Below are positions 37,293 through 46,184 of a DNA stretch of 64,000 nt, piece after piece. Every line of letters starts with the position of its first letter. Positions within the stretch are counted from its first letter, which is position 1. The position numbers and the translations under genes were made by a program. Source of the stretch: Sphingomonas faeni. GTDB lineage: Bacteria; Pseudomonadota; Alphaproteobacteria; Sphingomonadales; Sphingomonadaceae. The notes below the pieces were generated by a model. That model saw nothing but the letters and a program-made list of their open reading frames with translations, was not told where the DNA came from and made no database searches. The stretch spans positions 2,995,001-3,059,000 of the forward strand of contig NZ_JAUSZF010000001.1 in assembly GCF_030817315.1 (NCBI RefSeq), written 5' to 3'.

Positions 37293-37396
37293 CCACCCCG
37301 GCGAAGGCCGGGGCCAGTTGGGTGACGTCGCTCATCGAGCGTAGCGCTTCGTTATTGCGGCCTCTCCACCTGGACCCCGGCCTTCGCCGGGGAGGT
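37293..37396. repeat. Family C palindromic element, copy 3
   Basis: The arms CACCCCGGCGAAGGCCGGGG and CCCCGGCCTTCGCCGGGGAG are reverse complements, with about 60 bases between them; the inner CAATTGG block is altered to CAGTTGG on the left and CACCTGG on the right. Confidence 0.88.
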
Positions 37397-37552
37397 GCTT
37401 GTGAGATCGGCACGCTCCGCTTCTAAAACCAAGCACGCCGCAGTACATCCCGGCCGCCTGCCAATGAACCTCGGAAGGGCTGACCTTTTGGTCGCCATGG
37501 CTCCCAACACCAGCCAGTTGTCGCCCACCGCGCCTCTCCCCAACTACCCAGC

Positions 37553-38311
37553 ATGTACGGCGCCCACCCGAACTCGCGCGACCGCCTGCTATCCGCCGCC
37601 AGCGCAGCAACCCTCTGCGCCGTGATCGGCTACGCGCTCGTCCTCGGCCTGGGTGTCAGCCTTCCCAAAGTCATCCCCGACGCGTTGAAGACGTTCGCCG
37701 TCGGTCCCACACCACCGCCACCGCCGCCCGAAAAGATCATCCCCCGCCCCGCGAAGAGCCACCGCCCCGAGGGCGTAGCGTCCCCGGCCAATCTCCGCTC
37801 CAAGGCGACCGAACTCGTCATCCCCAAACCGATCATCCCCCCGATCGTCCCGCCACCACCAGTCATCGCCGCGTTCAAACCCGGCCCCGGCAGCGACGCC
37901 ACCACCGGCGCTGCGCCCGTCCCCGGCCCGGGCACAGGGGCTGGCGGCGAAGGGAACGGCACGGGCAGCGGTCGCTTCGGAAATGGCGATGGCGACGGCG
38001 GCGAGGAGACGCCGCCCCGCCTCATCAAGGGTCGCTTCAAGAACAAGGACTTCCCCAATGCCGAGGCGGTGATCGGCGCGGGCGGGGTCGTCGGCGTCCG
38101 CTACACAGTCGAGACAGACGGCAGTGTCACGCACTGCAAAGTAACGCGCTCCAGCGGCAACGCGGTGCTCGACTCGACGACCTGCCGCCTGATCGAACTG
38201 CGCTTCCGCTACCGTCCCTGGCTAGACACCGCCGGCCGCCCGGTCCGCTCGACCGTCGTCCACAACCAGGAATGGGTGAACCAACTCGACCCGCCGTCAC
38301 GCAACAACTGA
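37553..38311 (+). CDS. TonB-like energy transducer with Cys-paired C-terminal domain
   Basis: The 252-residue protein has a membrane helix (about 12-38, 'SAATLCAVIGYALVLGLGVS'), Pro-rich segments ('PTPPPPPPEKIIPRPAK', 'PKPIIPPIVPPPPVIAAF'), a Gly-rich stretch (115-150) and a TonB-C domain (about 165-252, 'VVGVRYTVETDGSVTHCKV'). Two cysteines 16 apart frame the motif 'RSSGN'; the protein at 57.0 kb has the same arrangement, suggesting a disulfide. The ATG has no clear ribosome site. No exbBD or receptor gene is nearby. Confidence 0.82.
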   Translation: MYGAHPNSRDRLLSAASAATLCAVIGYALVLGLGVSLPKVIPDALKTFAVGPTPPPPPPEKIIPRPAKSHRPEGVASPANLRSKATELVIPKPIIPPIVPPPPVIAAFKPGPGSDATTGAAPVPGPGTGAGGEGNGTGSGRFGNGDGDGGEETPPRLIKGRFKNKDFPNAEAVIGAGGVVGVRYTVETDGSVTHCKVTRSSGNAVLDSTTCRLIELRFRYRPWLDTAGRPVRSTVVHNQEWVNQLDPPSRNN

Positions 38312-38314
38312 AGC

Positions 38315-39466
38315 CTACCGTCCCAGCCGCCCCCCGCTGAGCACCCGCGCTACCGCTGGCGAAACTGTCATCAGCCCCCGCCCCAGAACGACCGTGACGC
38401 CGAGCACCAGCAACGGCTGCACCAGCAGATAGGCCGGATACAGCCCGGCCCCCAGCGCGCCGGTCGCCAGTCCGATCATCGGCCCGAACAGCCACAACAG
38501 CACCAGATGATCGCAGAAGGCGAGAAATCCGTAGCGCTCGATCCCCCGCAGCCGCTCAGCGACGCTGCTCCCCGCCAGCGCCCACGCCAGCCGCCAGAAC
38601 AGCATCGCGGAGGCCAATCGAAACAATATGTCGAACGCCGCCATCACATGCGGATGCGCGTCGAAGAACGCGTTCCCTAGCAGCGCAGTCCACAGCCGCG
38701 GCGCGATCAGCACTACGAACGGCAGCGCACAGCGCGCGACAGGCCACCCCGCCACCTTCTCTGCCACGCCAAATCGCCGTGCGGCGATCCCGGCGGTAAA
38801 GAACAGCAGGATCTGCGGCCGCAACAGCAGCGGGACATGCACCCCGGACACGCTCCACACGACCACGATCAACGCGACCAGCGCCAGCCAGATACTCGAC
38901 GCGCGCGCGAGAACCGGCGCGAGCATCATGCACACGAAAAGATCACGCAAGAACGGCATCTGCACGTTGATGTCGTTGGCGTGGGCGATCGGCACGAGTT
39001 CGTTCAGCGTCCAGCCGATGCTCGACGGCGTCGGGGCCTTCAGGTCACCGAAGATCGCCGCCGCCCCGACCAGCACAATCGCGATCGCATTCCACAGCAG
39101 CATCGGCAGCAGGATCGTTCGCGCCTTGCCGAGCAGGAACGGGCCATAGCCCCGTCGCGTCGCGGTCGAGACCACCAGCCAGCCGGAGATCATCCCGAGC
39201 AGCGGCACCGCGCTACGCCCGAAAATCTCGCCCAGCACGGTACGAAGAACCGCCTGCCAAGTGAACGCGACCGCCGCGAGTTCTTCCGCGGTCCGCCCGG
39301 TCCAGGCATGGACATAGACGATCCCCATGATCCCTATCAGCCGCGCGATCGCGATCGCGGTGGAGAGGCGGCTGTCCGCCTTACGCGCCGGTCCGGCCGT
39401 TCCAGTATCCAATTCCGCCTCTCCGCCTGCGTTCGGCGAGCGCCTTACCCGGCTTGTCGCACGCAA
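38315..39466 (-). CDS. Acyltransferase family (OafA/YrhL type 3) membrane protein
   Basis: About ten membrane helices, with the N-terminal catalytic-type His in 'IGIMGIVYVHAWTGRTAEEL' and a helix-rich remainder ending 'VVLGRGLMTVSPAVARVLSG'. Acyltransferase-3 proteins O-acylate surface glycans or other acceptors at the inner membrane. The start is uncertain: the longest frame opens with TTG 39466, no ATG precedes the first helix, and a GTG or TTG within the next 30 codons is possible. It is convergent with the TonB-like gene, 3 bases away, and divergent from the dipeptidase gene. Confidence 0.78.
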   Translation of the reverse strand: MRATSRVRRSPNAGGEAELDTGTAGPARKADSRLSTAIAIARLIGIMGIVYVHAWTGRTAEELAAVAFTWQAVLRTVLGEIFGRSAVPLLGMISGWLVVSTATRRGYGPFLLGKARTILLPMLLWNAIAIVLVGAAAIFGDLKAPTPSSIGWTLNELVPIAHANDINVQMPFLRDLFVCMMLAPVLARASSIWLALVALIVVVWSVSGVHVPLLLRPQILLFFTAGIAARRFGVAEKVAGWPVARCALPFVVLIAPRLWTALLGNAFFDAHPHVMAAFDILFRLASAMLFWRLAWALAGSSVAERLRGIERYGFLAFCDHLVLLWLFGPMIGLATGALGAGLYPAYLLVQPLLVLGVTVVLGRGLMTVSPAVARVLSGGRLGR

Positions 39467-39509
39467 ACACCTCCTTCAGGATGGAGCGGACGCCACGGGG
39501 GACCAAGAC

Positions 39510-40739
39510 ATGATCGCCGCATTCCTGCTGCTGGCCGCGCAGGCGAGCCCGGACGCCGCACTTTCTCGCCGGATCGAGCGCGTGCTGGAGCGCAGCCCGG
39601 TAATCGACGGGCATAACGACCTCGCCTGGGAAATCCGCGAGCTGCACGACGCGAAGGTCGAGGCGGTCGATCTCTCGGTCGACACCGCGCGGCTGCCGAA
39701 CCCGCTCCAGACCGACATTCCCCGGCTACGGAAGGGCCATGTCGGCGGCCAGTTCTGGTCGGTCTACATCCCCGCCGATGCGCCGCGCGCGGTCGAGATG
39801 ACGCTGGAGGAGGTCGATATCGTCCGCCGCTTCGTCGCGGCGAACCCGACGACGTTCGAACTCGCGACCACCGCCGCCGACATCCGACGGATCGAGAAGG
39901 CGGGGCGGATCGCGTCGCTGATCGGCGTCGAGGGCGGGCACCAGATCGACGGGCGGCTGTCGGTACTGCGGCAATATCGCGCGCTAGGTGTGGCGTACAT
40001 GACGCTGACGCACGGCAAGAGCCTGAACTGGGCGGACAGCTCGACCGACGCGCCGCGCGCAAACGGGCTCAGCGATTTCGGGCGACAGGTGGTCGCCGAG
40101 ATGAACCGCATCGGCATGATCGTCGACGTCTCCCACGTCTCGGACGCGACGATGGCCGCGGCTTTGGCGGCGACCAAGGCGCCGGTGATCGCCTCGCACT
40201 CGAGCGCCCGGGCGATCGCCGACGCGCCGCGCAACATCCCCGACGACCTGCTGCGTGCGATCGGCACGAATGGGGGCGTGGTGATGGTCAACTTCTACCC
40301 ATCCTTCCTGTCGGCCGAGTGGCGGGCGTGGGACGTCGCGCGCTCAGCCTATGCGAAGTCGGTCGGCGTGCCGGCGGGGGTATACGGCGCCAAATCGCCC
40401 GCGCCTCTGGTGACGTGGGACGCGGCGCATCCCGAGCCGCAAGTCACCGCCGCGACGGTCGCGGATCATGTCGAGCATATCGCCAAGGTTGCGGGTCACG
40501 ATCACGTCGGGATCGGCGGCGACTTCGACGGCATCCAGGGGACCGGGCCGATCGGGCTGAAGGGCGTCGACGGCTATCCGCTGTTGTTCGCCGAACTGGC
40601 GCGCCGGGGGTGGAGCGATGGCGATCTGGCGAAACTGTCCGGCGGCAACGTCCTCCGCGTCATGGAACGGGTCGAGACGGTCGCGAAGAGCATGGCGGGT
40701 ATCCCGCCGATCGATGCGACGGATGTGGCGTCGCGATAG
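39510..40739 (+). CDS. Membrane dipeptidase (peptidase family M19)
   Basis: The 409-residue metalloenzyme has a short hydrophobic leader ('MIAAFLLLAAQA') suggesting export. Zinc ligands are seen in 'VIDGHNDLAWEIRELHD', 'IGVEGGHQIDGRL', 'IVDVSHVSDATM', 'APVIASHSSARAI' and 'HVGIGGDFDGIQG', matching renal-dipeptidase-like enzymes that split dipeptides, including D-amino-acid ones. GGGGGA lies 7 bases before ATG 39510. A family A repeat follows it. Confidence 0.94.
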   Translation: MIAAFLLLAAQASPDAALSRRIERVLERSPVIDGHNDLAWEIRELHDAKVEAVDLSVDTARLPNPLQTDIPRLRKGHVGGQFWSVYIPADAPRAVEMTLEEVDIVRRFVAANPTTFELATTAADIRRIEKAGRIASLIGVEGGHQIDGRLSVLRQYRALGVAYMTLTHGKSLNWADSSTDAPRANGLSDFGRQVVAEMNRIGMIVDVSHVSDATMAAALAATKAPVIASHSSARAIADAPRNIPDDLLRAIGTNGGVVMVNFYPSFLSAEWRAWDVARSAYAKSVGVPAGVYGAKSPAPLVTWDAAHPEPQVTAATVADHVEHIAKVAGHDHVGIGGDFDGIQGTGPIGLKGVDGYPLLFAELARRGWSDGDLAKLSGGNVLRVMERVETVAKSMAGIPPIDATDVASR

Positions 40740-40766
40740 AAGGGGTGAGGGAAGCCAGACTTCTTC

Positions 40767-40875
40767 TCCCCTCCCTGGAAGGGAGGGGCCGGGGGTGGGT
40801 CGGGTTCCGCGAGTCCGAACCTATGGGCACAAGCAGGCCAACCCACCCCAGCCCCTCCCTTTCCAAGGAGGGGAA
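40767..40875. repeat. Family A palindromic element, copy 2
   Basis: The left arm CCCTCCCTGGAAGGGAGGGG plus GGGGGTGGGTCGGG matches copy 1; the right arm has one A insertion (CCAAGGAG). It lies between the convergent dipeptidase and MFS genes. Confidence 0.9.
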
Positions 40876-40885
40876 AAGTCAGTCG

Positions 40886-42118
40886 TCAAGGATCCGGCAT
40901 CCGCTGCGGCACCGGCGGCTCCCCCACCAGCGGCGGTACCGTGCGCAGCACCAGCCCGATCACCAGCGCCGTCACCCCCAGCAGCAAACAGAACGCCGTC
41001 ACTCCCGGCCATCCGGCATGCGTCCACGCGAACCCGCCGGCCGATCCCAGCACGCTCGATCCCATATAATAGAAGAACAGATAGAACGCCGCCGCCTGCC
41101 CGCGCGAGCCCTGCGCGCGCCGCCCGACCCAGGCGCTCGCAATCGAATGCGCGCCGAAAAAGCCGATCGTCACCACCGCGATCCCCGCGATCACCAGCAC
41201 CAGCGGCGTCATCGCGGTCAGCGCGACGCCGGCGATCAGCAGCACGACGGGCACCCAGAAGACCTTCCGCCGCCCAAGCCGCCCGGCAAGCGTCCCGAAC
41301 TTCGCCGAACTCACCGAGCCGAGCACGTACAGCAGGAACACGCCGCCAACCGCCGCCTGGCTGAGGCTATAAGGCGGGCTCATCAACCGGAAGCCCGCAT
41401 AGTTATAGATCGTGACGAACACGCCCATCAGCAGGAATGCCTCGAGATACAGCAGCGGCATCGCGCGATCGGTGAACAACGATCCGGCGCTCCGCAACAG
41501 CGCGCCCGGCCGTCCGACGCTCGGCGTGAAATTGCGTGACGGCGGCGCAAGCCGGCGGAATGCCTCAGCCATCGCGAGGCCGGCGATACCGACCGCGGCA
41601 AGCGCCCAGCGCCAGCCTTCGAGATCGGCGACGACGCTCACGACCAGCCGCCCGGCCATGCCGCCAAGCGCAGAGCCCGCGATATACAGCCCCATCGCCG
41701 CGCCGACCGCGCCCGCATCGACCTCCTCAGCGACATAGGCCATCGCCACCGCCGGCACGCCCGCGAGTGCAACGCCGGTCAGGAACCGCAGCACGAGCAA
41801 CCCGCTCCACCCCGGCACGACCGCCGCCGCCAAGGTCAGGGCACCCGCCGCGAACATCGCCGCGATCATCAACGGACGCCTGCCGACGCGGTCCGACACG
41901 AACCCCGCGAACAGGATGCCGATCGCCAGCGGTCCGGTCGCGAGCGACACCGCGAGCGATGCCCCTTCCGCAGTCAGCCCGAATTGCGCGGCGAACAGCG
42001 GCAGCAACGGCTGCACCGAATAGAGCAGCGAAAAGGTCGAGAACCCCGCGAACAGCATCGCCAACGTGAGCCTGCGATAGGCTGGCGTGCCCAGAGCGAT
42101 CGGCGCCTCAGAAGCCAC
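40886..42118 (-). CDS. MFS transporter (YnfM-like)
   Basis: A 410-residue, 12-helix major facilitator with the loop 2-3 signature 'FVSDRVGRRPLMIAAMF' and a second related loop 'TLAGRLGRRKVFWVP'. It resembles the YnfM group of inner-membrane exporters of unknown substrate. The GTG start at 42118 lies inside the end of the deacetylase gene (11-base overlap), so the two are co-translated and may handle related compounds, for example acetylated polyamines. That link is inference. Confidence 0.9.
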   Translation of the reverse strand: MASEAPIALGTPAYRRLTLAMLFAGFSTFSLLYSVQPLLPLFAAQFGLTAEGASLAVSLATGPLAIGILFAGFVSDRVGRRPLMIAAMFAAGALTLAAAVVPGWSGLLVLRFLTGVALAGVPAVAMAYVAEEVDAGAVGAAMGLYIAGSALGGMAGRLVVSVVADLEGWRWALAAVGIAGLAMAEAFRRLAPPSRNFTPSVGRPGALLRSAGSLFTDRAMPLLYLEAFLLMGVFVTIYNYAGFRLMSPPYSLSQAAVGGVFLLYVLGSVSSAKFGTLAGRLGRRKVFWVPVVLLIAGVALTAMTPLVLVIAGIAVVTIGFFGAHSIASAWVGRRAQGSRGQAAAFYLFFYYMGSSVLGSAGGFAWTHAGWPGVTAFCLLLGVTALVIGLVLRTVPPLVGEPPVPQRMPDP

Positions 42119-43112
42119 TCAGGAAGCTCGCGACGTTGTGGCCGAGCGCGTCGACTGCGTAACCGCCCTCCATGACGATGACGGTCGGCCAACCGCGTGC
42201 CGCGATGTCGGCGGCGAGCACCGCATAGTCGGGCGTGGTCAGTTTGAAGTGTGAGATCGGATCGCCCTCCCACGTATCCGCGCCGAAGCTGACGATCAGC
42301 AGGCCGGGATCGAACGCGGCGATCGCTTCGAGTGCGGTGCTTTGTGCCCTGCGAAATGCATCGATCCGCGTGCCGTGGGGGAGGGGGAGGTTCAGCGTGG
42401 TGCCGATCCCTTCGCCTTCGCCGATCTCGTCGGCATGGCCCCAGTAGAACGGGTAGTCGGTTTTCGGATCGGCGTGGACCGAGGCGTAGAACACTTCGCC
42501 TCTGGCATAGAAGATATCCTGCGTACCGTTGCCGTGGTGATAGTCGATGTCGAGGATCGCGACGCGCGCGACGCCGGCATCGCGCGCGGCCTGCGCGGCG
42601 ATCGCGGCGGTGTTGAGGTGGCAATATCCGCCGCAATAATCCGCCCCCGCGTGATGACCTGGCGGGCGGCACAGCGCGAACGCCGCGCGGTCGCCGTCGA
42701 GCACGGCGTGCGTCGCGGCGAGCGCAGACTGTGCGCTGCCATAGGAGGCGGCCCAGGCCTGCGGCGTGATCGGCGTGGTCGCGTCGAAGCTGTGCGCGCC
42801 GATCAGCGCATCGATCCGGGTCAGGTCGAGCGGCCGGCGCCCGCGGATCGGGAAGGTGTAGGGGATCGCGTCGCCCTCGCGTCCGGCTTCGCGCCACAGT
42901 CGCGCGGCGTCCTTCAGGAACGTGACGTACGGCGCGGGGTGGACGGCCAGGATCGGCGCCTCGCCGCGATCCTCCGGCGCTTCGACCGGACCGATCGCGC
43001 GCAGGATCGCATCGATCCGCGCGGGCGTCTCCGCATAGGCGGTGAACGCGCCGTTGTGCAGTTCGCGCGCTGGCGCATGGCTCCGCTGGGCCTCGTCGAA
43101 AAACAGCCGCAT
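42108..43112 (-). CDS. Class II histone deacetylase-like / acetylpolyamine amidohydrolase
   Basis: The 334-residue zinc hydrolase shows 'CRPPGHHAGADYCGGYCHLN' (general-base His pair), 'ILDIDYHHGNGTQDIFY' (zinc Asp/His), 'SFGADTWEGDP' (second zinc Asp) and 'MEGGYAVDALGHNVASFL'. Bacterial relatives deacetylate polyamines or other acetyl-amines. AAGGAG lies 5 bases before ATG 43112. It overlaps the MFS gene downstream. The substrate is not determinable here. Confidence 0.92.
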   Translation of the reverse strand: MRLFFDEAQRSHAPARELHNGAFTAYAETPARIDAILRAIGPVEAPEDRGEAPILAVHPAPYVTFLKDAARLWREAGREGDAIPYTFPIRGRRPLDLTRIDALIGAHSFDATTPITPQAWAASYGSAQSALAATHAVLDGDRAAFALCRPPGHHAGADYCGGYCHLNTAAIAAQAARDAGVARVAILDIDYHHGNGTQDIFYARGEVFYASVHADPKTDYPFYWGHADEIGEGEGIGTTLNLPLPHGTRIDAFRRAQSTALEAIAAFDPGLLIVSFGADTWEGDPISHFKLTTPDYAVLAADIAARGWPTVIVMEGGYAVDALGHNVASFLSGF

Positions 43113-43203
43113 TGTTGCTCCTTGCTGCGCGGTCACGGGGGAAGAACCGACCGATCGCCTTGCGGGTCCTACCGGGTCGCGCGCGTTCGGCAAATTCGAA
43201 GGC

Positions 43204-43761
43204 TCAGAACAGCGCGAGTTGCCGATCGTCGTCGCCGTCCAGCAGCCAGCGCCCGATCACGTCGTGGCGCGTCCGGCCGACATGGCTATGGACCAGCACG
43301 AACGCATCCGCGGTCCAGCCGATCGGCGCGATGGCTTGCGTGAACGGCGCGCTCTCGCGGTAGCCGAGCGTCATGTGCGGACTGAACCGATAGCCTTCGC
43401 GGGCGCGCAACCCTGCCGACTCGCGTGCCACCGCGATCCGCTGATGCAGCGCGGCGAGCGAGACATTCTTGTGGCGCGGACGCAGCGCGATGGATCGCTC
43501 GCTGCCGACGACGGTATCGAATTGAAGCACAAACGGCGCCTCCTCGACCGCATCGCCGATTGCCTTCAGGTCGCGCTCCAACGCTGTCGATACACGGTCT
43601 TGGTCGTCGAGGATGTCGATCGTGACGTGGAGATGCTCGGGGCGGCGTTTGTCGCCGTCGGTCCCGAACCACGACGCTGCGGCGGTAATCTGGCGCGCGA
43701 GCGGGAGCGGCGGGCGGATCGCGAAGAACAGGCGGTGACGGGCGATCGGTCGATGGAACAT
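43204..43761 (-). CDS. thpR: RNA 2',3'-cyclic phosphodiesterase (2'-5' RNA ligase family)
   Basis: The 185-residue protein carries the two His-X-Thr motifs of the 2H phosphoesterases, in 'EHLHVTIDILDD' and 'FSPHMTLGYRES', about 90 residues apart. These enzymes open 2',3'-cyclic phosphates on RNA ends and can join 2'-5' bonds. ATG 43761 gives the usual 'RLFFAIRPP' start region. It lies 91 bases upstream of the deacetylase gene on the same strand. Confidence 0.92.
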   Translation of the reverse strand: MFHRPIARHRLFFAIRPPLPLARQITAAASWFGTDGDKRRPEHLHVTIDILDDQDRVSTALERDLKAIGDAVEEAPFVLQFDTVVGSERSIALRPRHKNVSLAALHQRIAVARESAGLRAREGYRFSPHMTLGYRESAPFTQAIAPIGWTADAFVLVHSHVGRTRHDVIGRWLLDGDDDRQLALF

Positions 43762-43850
43762 GCCGGTTTCCGAATCGGGGGAAGCGGACGCGTTGCTAAT
43801 ATGTTCTGTACTATGTGTCGAGTTCGGGCGTGAAGTTGCATACTCAAAGT

Positions 43851-43955
43851 ACCACCCCGGCGGAGGCCGGGGCCCAGTTGGAAAGGTCGCGGTAACGACA
43901 CGCTGCATCCCGTTATGCACGTCCCCTAACTGCGCCCCGGCCTGCGCCGGGGTGG
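43851..43955. repeat. Family C palindromic element, copy 4
   Basis: The arms CACCCCGGCGGAGGCCGGGG and CCCCGGCCTGCGCCGGGGTG pair with one mismatch; the inner blocks are CCAGTTGG and CTAACTGCG. It lies between the divergently placed thpR start and the lysyl-tRNA synthetase stop. Confidence 0.9.
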
Positions 43956-43977
43956 ATATCTCTTTCAGGGTACGGCC

Positions 43978-45558
43978 TTAGCGCGCCAACGCTTCCGCAA
44001 TCAGTTTCCGCGAGTTCTCCACCCCGTACAGCGCGATGAAGCTCCCCATCCTCGGGCCCTGTTCGGACCCCAGCAACGTCTCGTACAGCGCCTTGAACCA
44101 GTCGCGCAGGTTCTCGAACCCGCCGGTCTTGCCGATCTCATAGACGATGTTCTGGATATCCTCCGCGCTCGCCTCCGCCGGCAAGGCTGCGAGTTCCGCA
44201 TCCAGCCGCTCCAGCGCCGCGACCTCGACACCCTCGGGCGCGCGCCGCTTCAGCGTCGGCGCGACGAAATCGCGGCTATAGGCCAGCGCATAGCCGATCA
44301 GCCGGTCGAGCTCCGGGTATTTCTCGGCCGACGCATCGGGCACGTAGTTGGCGAGATAGCCCCAGACCTGCTCCTTGCTCGCATCGCCCATCACCCCGAC
44401 GAGGTTGAGCAGCAGTCCGAAGGTCACCGGCAGTTCGCCCGTCGGCAGCTTGCCGTCGTGGATGTGGTGCACAGGATTGCCGAGCTTCTGCTTCAGATCC
44501 TGGCCCGCATAATTGCCGCGGAACTGCCAATATTCGTCCACCGCGCGCGGGATCACGCCCATGTGCAGCGACTTCGCCTTCTTCGGCTCGCGATAGGCGT
44601 AGAAGGCCAGCGATTCCTCCGGGCCATAGGTCAGCCACTGTTCGAGGCTCAGCCCATTGCCCTTCGACTTCGAGATCTTCTCGCCATTCTCGTCGAGGAA
44701 CATCTCGTAATTGAACCCTTCGGGCGGCCGCCCGCCGAGCACGCGCGCGATCTTCGACGACTGGGTGACCGAATCGATCAAGTCCTTGCCCGCCATCTCG
44801 TAGTCGACGCCGAGCGCGACCCAGCGCATCGCCCAGTCGACCTTCCACTGGAGCTTGGCCTTGCCGCCCAGAACGGACTGCGTGATACGCTGGCCCTCGT
44901 CTTCGAAGGCGATCAGCCCAGCCTCGGCATCGATCACTTCGATCGGCACCTGGAGCACGATGCCGCTGGTCGGCGAGATCGGCAGCACCGGCGAATAGGT
45001 CGCGCGGCGTTCGGCCCGCAGCGTCGGCAGCATCACGTCCTGGATGCCCTGGAAGTGACGAAGTACACCCTTCAACGCCTCGTCGAACCGCCCGCTCGTG
45101 TAATATTCGGTCGACGACGCGAACTCGTAGTCGAAGCCATAGCGATCGAGGAATTCGCGCAAAATCGCGTTGTTGTGTGCGGCGAAGCTCGAATGCGTCC
45201 CGAACGGATCGGGAATCTGCGTCAGCGGCTTGCCGAGATGCTCGCGTAGCATGTCGCCGTTCGGAACGTTGTCCGGCACTTTCCGCAAGCCGTCCATGTC
45301 GTCCGAAAACGCGATCAGTCGCGTCGGCGTGTCGCTCAGCGCATGGAAGGCGTTGCGCACCATCGTCGTGCGCAACACCTCGTTGAACGTGCCGATATGC
45401 GGCAGGCCCGACGGTCCGTAGCCCGTCTCGAACAGCACCGGGTCGCCCGACTTGCCGTTCGGATACCGCTTGAGGAGTTTGCGCGCCTCCTCGTACGGCC
45501 AAGCTTTGGACTCGAGGGCGGCTGCTTCGAGAGCAGGGGGGCGGAGGTCATCGGTCAT
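43978..45558 (-). CDS. lysS: Class I lysyl-tRNA synthetase
   Basis: A 526-residue class I LysRS (LysK type), the archaeal-like form typical of alphaproteobacteria and unrelated to the class II enzyme of E. coli. The HIGH motif is in '[19 protein letters not shown]' and the KMSKS motif in '[19 protein letters not shown]'. The helical C-terminal anticodon domain follows. It is a single gene with its own start at ATG 45558. Confidence 0.97.
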   Translation of the reverse strand: MTDDLRPPALEAAALESKAWPYEEARKLLKRYPNGKSGDPVLFETGYGPSGLPHIGTFNEVLRTTMVRNAFHALSDTPTRLIAFSDDMDGLRKVPDNVPNGDMLREHLGKPLTQIPDPFGTHSSFAAHNNAILREFLDRYGFDYEFASSTEYYTSGRFDEALKGVLRHFQGIQDVMLPTLRAERRATYSPVLPISPTSGIVLQVPIEVIDAEAGLIAFEDEGQRITQSVLGGKAKLQWKVDWAMRWVALGVDYEMAGKDLIDSVTQSSKIARVLGGRPPEGFNYEMFLDENGEKISKSKGNGLSLEQWLTYGPEESLAFYAYREPKKAKSLHMGVIPRAVDEYWQFRGNYAGQDLKQKLGNPVHHIHDGKLPTGELPVTFGLLLNLVGVMGDASKEQVWGYLANYVPDASAEKYPELDRLIGYALAYSRDFVAPTLKRRAPEGVEVAALERLDAELAALPAEASAEDIQNIVYEIGKTGGFENLRDWFKALYETLLGSEQGPRMGSFIALYGVENSRKLIAEALAR

Positions 45559-45617
45559 AATGCATCGCGACTAGCGCGTGCATTCGTCTCCGTCACCCCC
45601 ACTGCCGCGTGTGCCTA

Positions 45618-45923
45618 TCAGCGGCAACGATCCTTCGCGGTGATCGTCCGGTCGACCGCGCGGCCCCCAAGCGCGCCCGCTGCACCGCCGGCCAGCGTGC
45701 CAAGCAAGCCGCCGCCAACCGCATTACCAAGCACCGCGCCGCCGACGCCGCCTGCGACCAAGCCGGTCGTGCCGCTCGAATGACGGCAACGCTTTGCGCG
45801 GTAGCGACGGTCATGCCCGCGATACTCACGCTTCGAACGTGCCTCGGCCTTGCCCGTGGGGATCACGGTGGCGGCCGGGATTGCGAGCGAGAGCGCGCTC
45901 AACGCCATGAGAAACTTCCGCAT
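45618..45923 (-). CDS. Glycine-zipper 2TM exported protein
   Basis: The 101-residue protein has a signal peptide ('MRKFLMALSALSLAIPAAT', cleaved near residue 28), a basic segment ('REYRGHDRRYRAKRCRH') and a glycine-zipper region ('GLVAGGVGGAVLGNAVGGGL', 'LAGGAAGALGGRAVD') that would insert in a membrane, as in the 17-kDa/SlyB surface-antigen group. AGGGA lies 9 bases before ATG 45923. The role is probably outer-membrane or envelope maintenance. Confidence 0.85.
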   Translation of the reverse strand: MRKFLMALSALSLAIPAATVIPTGKAEARSKREYRGHDRRYRAKRCRHSSGTTGLVAGGVGGAVLGNAVGGGLLGTLAGGAAGALGGRAVDRTITAKDRCR

Positions 45924-46082
45924 GATGATCGTCCCTGTTGATGTAGGTAAAGTTCGGTATCGAAGGAGCAGCAACGCACGTGGACCGTGCCGGTTGCGTA
46001 ACGGCCGACGTGGATGAGTTTGCCGGGCGAGGGCGGTCTGCACGATTTTAGGTGGTGCAGCGCTGCAGGCTGAAACCACAGC

Positions 46083-46137
46083 ATGTTTCCCCGCGAAGGC
46101 AGGGGTCCAGACTGGGTCCCATCTTCGGGGGAGAACA
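46083..46137. repeat. Family E palindromic element, copy 2
   Basis: GTTTCCCCGCGAAGGCAGGG and a degenerate right arm ATCTTCGGGGGAGAAC around GTCCAGACTGGGT. It lies in the 261-base gap between the divergent glycine-zipper and helicase genes and happens to be in frame with the latter. Confidence 0.8.
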
Positions 46138-46184
46138 AGCAGCAAAAGGTTGCCCTTTCGTTCCCCGTCCCGCAAGGTCGCGCG

